Shown here: piece by piece, positions 5,415 to 7,785 of the stretch
Numbering within the stretch: the stretch's first letter is position 1
How the letters are laid out: each line of letters starts with the position of its first letter
Source: Candidatus Aenigmatarchaeota archaeon
GTDB lineage: Archaea > Aenigmatarchaeota > Aenigmatarchaeia > QMZP01
Length of the DNA stretch: 7,785 nucleotides
Direction of reading: 5' to 3'
NCBI GenBank assembly: GCA_016202745.1
Contig: JACQOB010000116.1
Location: 1 to 7,785 of the forward strand
Made by a program: the position numbers and the translations under genes
The notes under the pieces: generated by a model
The model's input: only the letters and a program-made list of their open reading frames with translations
Databases searched by the model: none
Told to the model about the DNA's origin: nothing

Positions 5415-5459
5415 CTGTCAGGGACAAGGCCCATAGTGAACTTCCGCGTGGTGCAGTGA
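5415..5459 (+). pseudogene. C-terminal tail remnant of a lost paralog (first)
   Basis: The plus frame reads LSGTRPIVNFRVVQ and then TGA. This matches LTGTKPLVRLRVV at the very end of the 4641-5222 protein (8 of 13 identical) and LSGTKPVINIRVV of the second remnant (9 of 13). No homology is visible upstream of 5415, where an AT-rich unrelated segment begins. It is the 3' end of a paralog whose body was deleted or replaced. Confidence 0.6.
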
Positions 5460-5485
5460 AGGGGCAAGTCCGCTGGCATTGCAAT

Positions 5486-5554
5486 TTCCAGATCGTGATA
5501 AGGAACGAGGGCCTGTCGGGCACGAAGCCGGTGATCAATATACGGGTTGTTTAG
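5486..5554 (+). pseudogene. C-terminal tail remnant of a lost paralog (second)
   Basis: The plus frame reads FQIVIRNEGL, continues SGTKPVINIRVV and ends with TAG. Over the last 22 residues it is 15/22 identical to the end of the 4641-5222 protein and stops at the same point. Many codons for shared residues differ in the third base, so the copies diverged as functional coding genes before this one lost its body. Upstream of 5486 the homology stops abruptly. Confidence 0.75.
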
Positions 5555-5565
5555 TTCTGCTTAAA

Positions 5566-6603
5566 TCATGCCTGTGGGTGGAGTGTCCTGTACGCAACTG
5601 TTTCTAAGATGTCATTTGACCCTAACAGGAATCCAACAAACCTTTCAAAACCAATTCCATACCCTCCACGCAATAGGGGCTCCTCCTGTTCAAACAAGTT
5701 CAAGTATTCTGTAAAAGGAATTGCAGGATCCTGTCCTTTTTCTGATAAATATCTGCCAATTCTTGATTCTACAAGGTATTTTTTTATCAGTTTACCGTTT
5801 TCTTCTCTTACAGCCCCGCCTGATGTTTCCCCTAGCTTGGGCATCAACAGGTCCACGCTGTAAGCACATTTGCCATCCGGAGTTCTCTTCATGTTGAAAA
5901 ACTTGATGGATGCAGGATGATAGGTGACAAATGTCGGGATATCGTCAAAGGCCTGCAGGATTGTCCTCTCCTCCCTCATACCCATGTCATCACCAAATGC
6001 ATGATTACCGCTTCCAGAGTTCAGCAATTTCAGTGCATCATCATATGTAATCCTTGCAAATTTGGCCGCGATAAGCCTTTCCAAATAGTCCGCATTTCCA
6101 CCTAACAGTCCAACGTCTGCATAACACTGCCTAACGACCTTTTGCATTGCATGCTTAATGACACCTTCTTGTTCTTCAATTATCCTTTCCAATGCGCTTT
6201 GTGGGCCTAAACAGTCATCATATGGCCTTTCAGGTTCAACCAAGGTAAATTCAGATAACCTTCTCCCTTTTGCTTCTGGGTCAACATAATCCTCTTCCCT
6301 GAAACTATTATTAACCGTAAAGACCCCGCGCTTCAGCCTCATAACCAGCGCTTCCAACTGGAGCTGTGCGCTTTGGGACAAATGCGCCTCATTGCCATAA
6401 TAGTTAAGCGTGAAAGAAGCATTGGGGTTTTCGCATGACCCTGCTATGTTTACAAGGGATGATGTTGTCACTTCAGCATATCCATGCAATTTCAGCGCTT
6501 CACGCAGGCCTTCCAAGGCTCCAGCACGGATATTAACCAAGGCGTTAAACTTCTCTCTGCTGAAGTCGCCCAGCCCTGTTTTTATTGCATCTTGTCTTGT
6601 CAT
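5566..6603 (-). CDS. AspRS/AsnRS-like class II ligase (archaeal asparagine synthetase type)
   Basis: The product is 345 residues: the class II aminoacyl-tRNA synthetase catalytic core of the AspRS/AsnRS group without the N-terminal OB-fold tRNA-binding domain. This matches the archaeal stand-alone 'asparagine synthetase' type, which activates aspartate as an adenylate and amidates it. Visible parts are SQSAQLQLEAL (76-86, cf. QSPQL in AspRS), motif 2 SFREEDY...LSEFTLVEPE (100-125, R102), KLGETSGGAVREE for substrate carboxylate binding, and motif 3 GGYGIGFERFVGFLLGSNDI (313-332, R321). The usual motif 1 proline (EVxTP) is Ser here (EVTTSSL). It is somewhat longer than the roughly 300-residue Pyrococcus-type enzyme I recall. 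ATG 6603 is chosen over GTG 6612 because GGTGG lies five nt upstream. The first 59 nt overlap the RibA-like gene. Another amino acid or acceptor is possible. Confidence 0.85.
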   Translation of the reverse strand: MTRQDAIKTGLGDFSREKFNALVNIRAGALEGLREALKLHGYAEVTTSSLVNIAGSCENPNASFTLNYYGNEAHLSQSAQLQLEALVMRLKRGVFTVNNSFREEDYVDPEAKGRRLSEFTLVEPERPYDDCLGPQSALERIIEEQEGVIKHAMQKVVRQCYADVGLLGGNADYLERLIAAKFARITYDDALKLLNSGSGNHAFGDDMGMREERTILQAFDDIPTFVTYHPASIKFFNMKRTPDGKCAYSVDLLMPKLGETSGGAVREENGKLIKKYLVESRIGRYLSEKGQDPAIPFTEYLNLFEQEEPLLRGGYGIGFERFVGFLLGSNDILETVAYRTLHPQA

Positions 6604-7285
6604 TCTGGCCACCTTTCTTCTTCAAACTTAATAGATGTCCTAATTTTACCTTCTTCGATATCATCTCTATTTTGTTGTAGGGGTCTAGAGGAACTTCGTG
6701 GTGCACTCTCTCCACAAAAATTCCTGCCTTTTTCAAAAGAGCAATTCGTTTTGGGTTATTGGACATCAGACGAATACTCTTCAATTCAAAATGACGGAGG
6801 ATATCTGCTACATCTCCATAATGTTTGCGATAATCTTCATCAAATCCTAATGAAGTGTATGCATCTACTACTAGCTCATGGCATCTGAGTTGTCCCTCTG
6901 CATAAACAATAAAATGATTCCTTAATCCCACTGCTTTCCCGTGTTGTTCAAATGCAAATATGATTAACCCATCTCCCTCTTCATCAATAAGTCTTTTTGC
7001 TTCTTCTAATTGCCAACCACAATCGCAGTATTGCGAACCAAAAAAGTGCGCCCAAATACAAACTGATTCAACCCTTACCAATGGTTTTTTAACTTTTGAT
7101 GGATTACCTTTGATGAGTGCAGCATACTGCCCACCAGGAAAAGCAAAATACCAGATTGAAAATTCACTGACTTTTTCTTTGAATATTTTGAGAGGAAGTT
7201 TAACCGGACCAATTAATTCATATCTTCCAAACTGATGAACCGTTTTGATTTCTTTTGTGTGTTCCATATTCACTCTTGTCGTCAT
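6545..7285 (-). CDS. GTP cyclohydrolase II-like protein with altered substrate pocket
   Basis: The product is 246 residues with the GTP cyclohydrolase II (RibA) fold. RibA opens the GTP imidazole ring and releases formate and pyrophosphate in riboflavin synthesis. Zinc ligands C76, C87 and C89 keep the E. coli spacing (C54, C65, C67). The Y105, D126 and R128 equivalents are Y128, D151 and R153 (YAEG, LGFDEDYR), and SNNPKR follows. Contact positions differ: RVHSE is RVESV, EGR is HGK with one extra residue just before, and K154 is R180. Residues 1-60 differ from bacterial RibA, and the lysine-rich tail overlaps the ligase gene. ATG 7285 is chosen because GGTGA lies five nt upstream; ATGs at 7300 and 7297 are alternatives. 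Most archaea use the unrelated ArfA for this step, so a non-riboflavin role or altered substrate is plausible. The gene lies between the lipoprotein and ligase genes. Confidence 0.85.
   Translation of the reverse strand: MTTRVNMEHTKEIKTVHQFGRYELIGPVKLPLKIFKEKVSEFSIWYFAFPGGQYAALIKGNPSKVKKPLVRVESVCIWAHFFGSQYCDCGWQLEEAKRLIDEEGDGLIIFAFEQHGKAVGLRNHFIVYAEGQLRCHELVVDAYTSLGFDEDYRKHYGDVADILRHFELKSIRLMSNNPKRIALLKKAGIFVERVHHEVPLDPYNKIEMISKKVKLGHLLSLKKKGGQNDKTRCNKNRAGRLQQREV
6609..6613 (-). promoter_or_regulatory. Shine-Dalgarno site that sets the ligase start
   Basis: The minus strand reads GGTGGCCAGAATG. GGTGG is complementary to the archaeal 16S 3' end and leaves five nt before ATG 6603. The alternative GTG start lies inside this site, so ATG is preferred. 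Confidence 0.55.
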
Positions 7286-7290
7286 TCTGG

Positions 7291-7295
7291 TCACC
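7291..7295 (-). promoter_or_regulatory. Shine-Dalgarno site that sets the RibA-like start
   Basis: The minus strand reads GGTGACCAGAATGAC. GGTGA leaves five nt before ATG 7285 and lies downstream of the two earlier ATGs at 7300 and 7297, so the third ATG is preferred. The same initiation sequence, with one base changed, precedes the ligase gene. Confidence 0.5.
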
Positions 7296-7302
7296 ATCAT
7301 CT

Positions 7303-7785
7303 TTAGGAAGGGAATTCAAAACCTTTGATCATATCGCTTGGGTAACCTTTCTCTTCCAAAACTTTCATTGCTGCATCCCTGTAATCCTTGCTTGTTGGCA
7401 AATCCCCTGGAAGCGGGATGTATTCCTTTTTCTTGCCTGACATATCCGATGCCCAATTGCCTTCGTAAATTCCGATGCGATTCGCTGACATGGACACGTC
7501 CGGATATTTTCTGTAAAACACTATCATTTCATCTGTTTTCCCATCCCCATCCTTGTCAACCACAATTTCAGTCAAGCGGTTTTTATGCCATGAATGATCA
7601 ACCTCGTCATACCACAGGCTAGTGATCCTGTCATAAGCTGCATCTCCGGCGAAATATGGGTTTTCGTAGAGTCTGTATGCCTTCTGTTTTTCCTCCTGTT
7701 GTGAAACCTGACTTTGTTGACGGTTTTCTAAATAATTTTCTGTGTGATTTGAACCTGCTCCACATGCTATTAGTCCTACTGCCGC
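7303..7785 (-). CDS. Lipoprotein with acidic Ca-site-like loop, 5' end cut by window
   Basis: The minus frame is open from the window's right edge to TAA at 7303, giving 160 visible residues; the start lies outside. The visible N-terminus AAVGLIACGAGSNHTENY is the end of a signal peptide with a lipobox (LIAC, lipid-anchored Cys at visible residue eight). A Gln/Glu-rich linker (NRQQSQVSQQEEKQK) follows. The globular part then has SLWYDEVDHSWHKNR, an acidic loop VDKDGDGKTDEMIVFY of the DxDxDG type seen in EF-hand-like and FG-GAP calcium sites, and a C-terminal half ending KGFEFPS. The loop's twelfth position is Ile rather than Glu, so it is not a canonical EF-hand. The protein is probably anchored outside the membrane; the family is not recognised. 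It is two nt upstream of the first possible start of the RibA-like gene, so the two are probably co-transcribed. Confidence 0.8.
   Translation of the reverse strand, partial: AAVGLIACGAGSNHTENYLENRQQSQVSQQEEKQKAYRLYENPYFAGDAAYDRITSLWYDEVDHSWHKNRLTEIVVDKDGDGKTDEMIVFYRKYPDVSMSANRIGIYEGNWASDMSGKKKEYIPLPGDLPTSKDYRDAAMKVLEEKGYPSDMIKGFEFPS

Noticed and set aside
5415..5538. N-terminal part of the minus-strand frame at 5227-5538 as real protein
   Set aside because: The opposite strand holds two conserved C-terminal tails that end in stop codons, so the minus-strand reading here is antisense.
7741..7765. tRNA T-arm-like sequence (GGTTCAAATC on the minus strand)
   Set aside because: No matching acceptor, D or anticodon arms are present, and the bases code for the lipoprotein just after its lipobox Cys.

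Overview
The window reads as archaeal DNA, probably from a DPANN-type lineage such as Micrarchaeota or Diapherotrites; the lineage is a guess, the domain is not. The evidence is as follows. Several genes have a TATA box centred about 24-28 nt upstream of the start codon, which implies leaderless transcripts. Other starts are preceded by the archaeal Shine-Dalgarno core GGTG. The gene families include a DUF460/COG2433 RNase H-like protein, an archaeosortase-family membrane protein, a class III (pilin/archaellin) signal peptide, and a stand-alone AspRS/AsnRS-like archaeal 'asparagine synthetase'. The left two thirds are GC-rich with AGG as the dominant arginine codon.

Layout. 76-1620 (minus): a small soluble protein of uncertain family and a secreted cysteine-rich protein. 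1686-4571 (plus): an operon of a DedA membrane protein, a short DUF460 protein, an archaeosortase-like protein and a class III signal-peptide protein. The cysteine-rich gene and the DedA gene diverge from one shared TATA element. An AT-richer 461-bp segment with an orphan gene and its own promoter lies inside the operon between two 22-bp direct repeats. Removing one repeat plus the insert restores an ATGA stop/start overlap between the DUF460 and archaeosortase genes, so the insert looks secondary. 4641-5222 (plus): a secreted beta-rich protein. It is followed at 5223-5554 by scrambled DNA holding the C-terminal tails of two lost tandem paralogs and a piece of a minus-strand gene. 5566-7785 (minus): an AT-richer set of three genes: a lipoprotein cut by the window end, a GTP-cyclohydrolase-II-like enzyme and an aminoacyl-tRNA-synthetase-like ligase.

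How the genes may work together. Most left-hand products are envelope proteins: a probable polyprenyl-phosphate flippase (DedA), a membrane protein-processing enzyme (archaeosortase-like), a pilin-like protein and two secreted proteins. This fits a cell-surface assembly locus, although no CTERM-type archaeosortase substrate is visible. The right-hand set pairs a nucleotide ring-opening enzyme, whose zinc and catalytic residues are kept but whose GTP-contact residues differ, with an adenylate-forming aaRS-like ligase. This could be a small unrecognised pathway making an aminoacylated, nucleotide-derived compound. That is inference from domains and order only.

No tRNA, rRNA, CRISPR array or transposase gene was seen.
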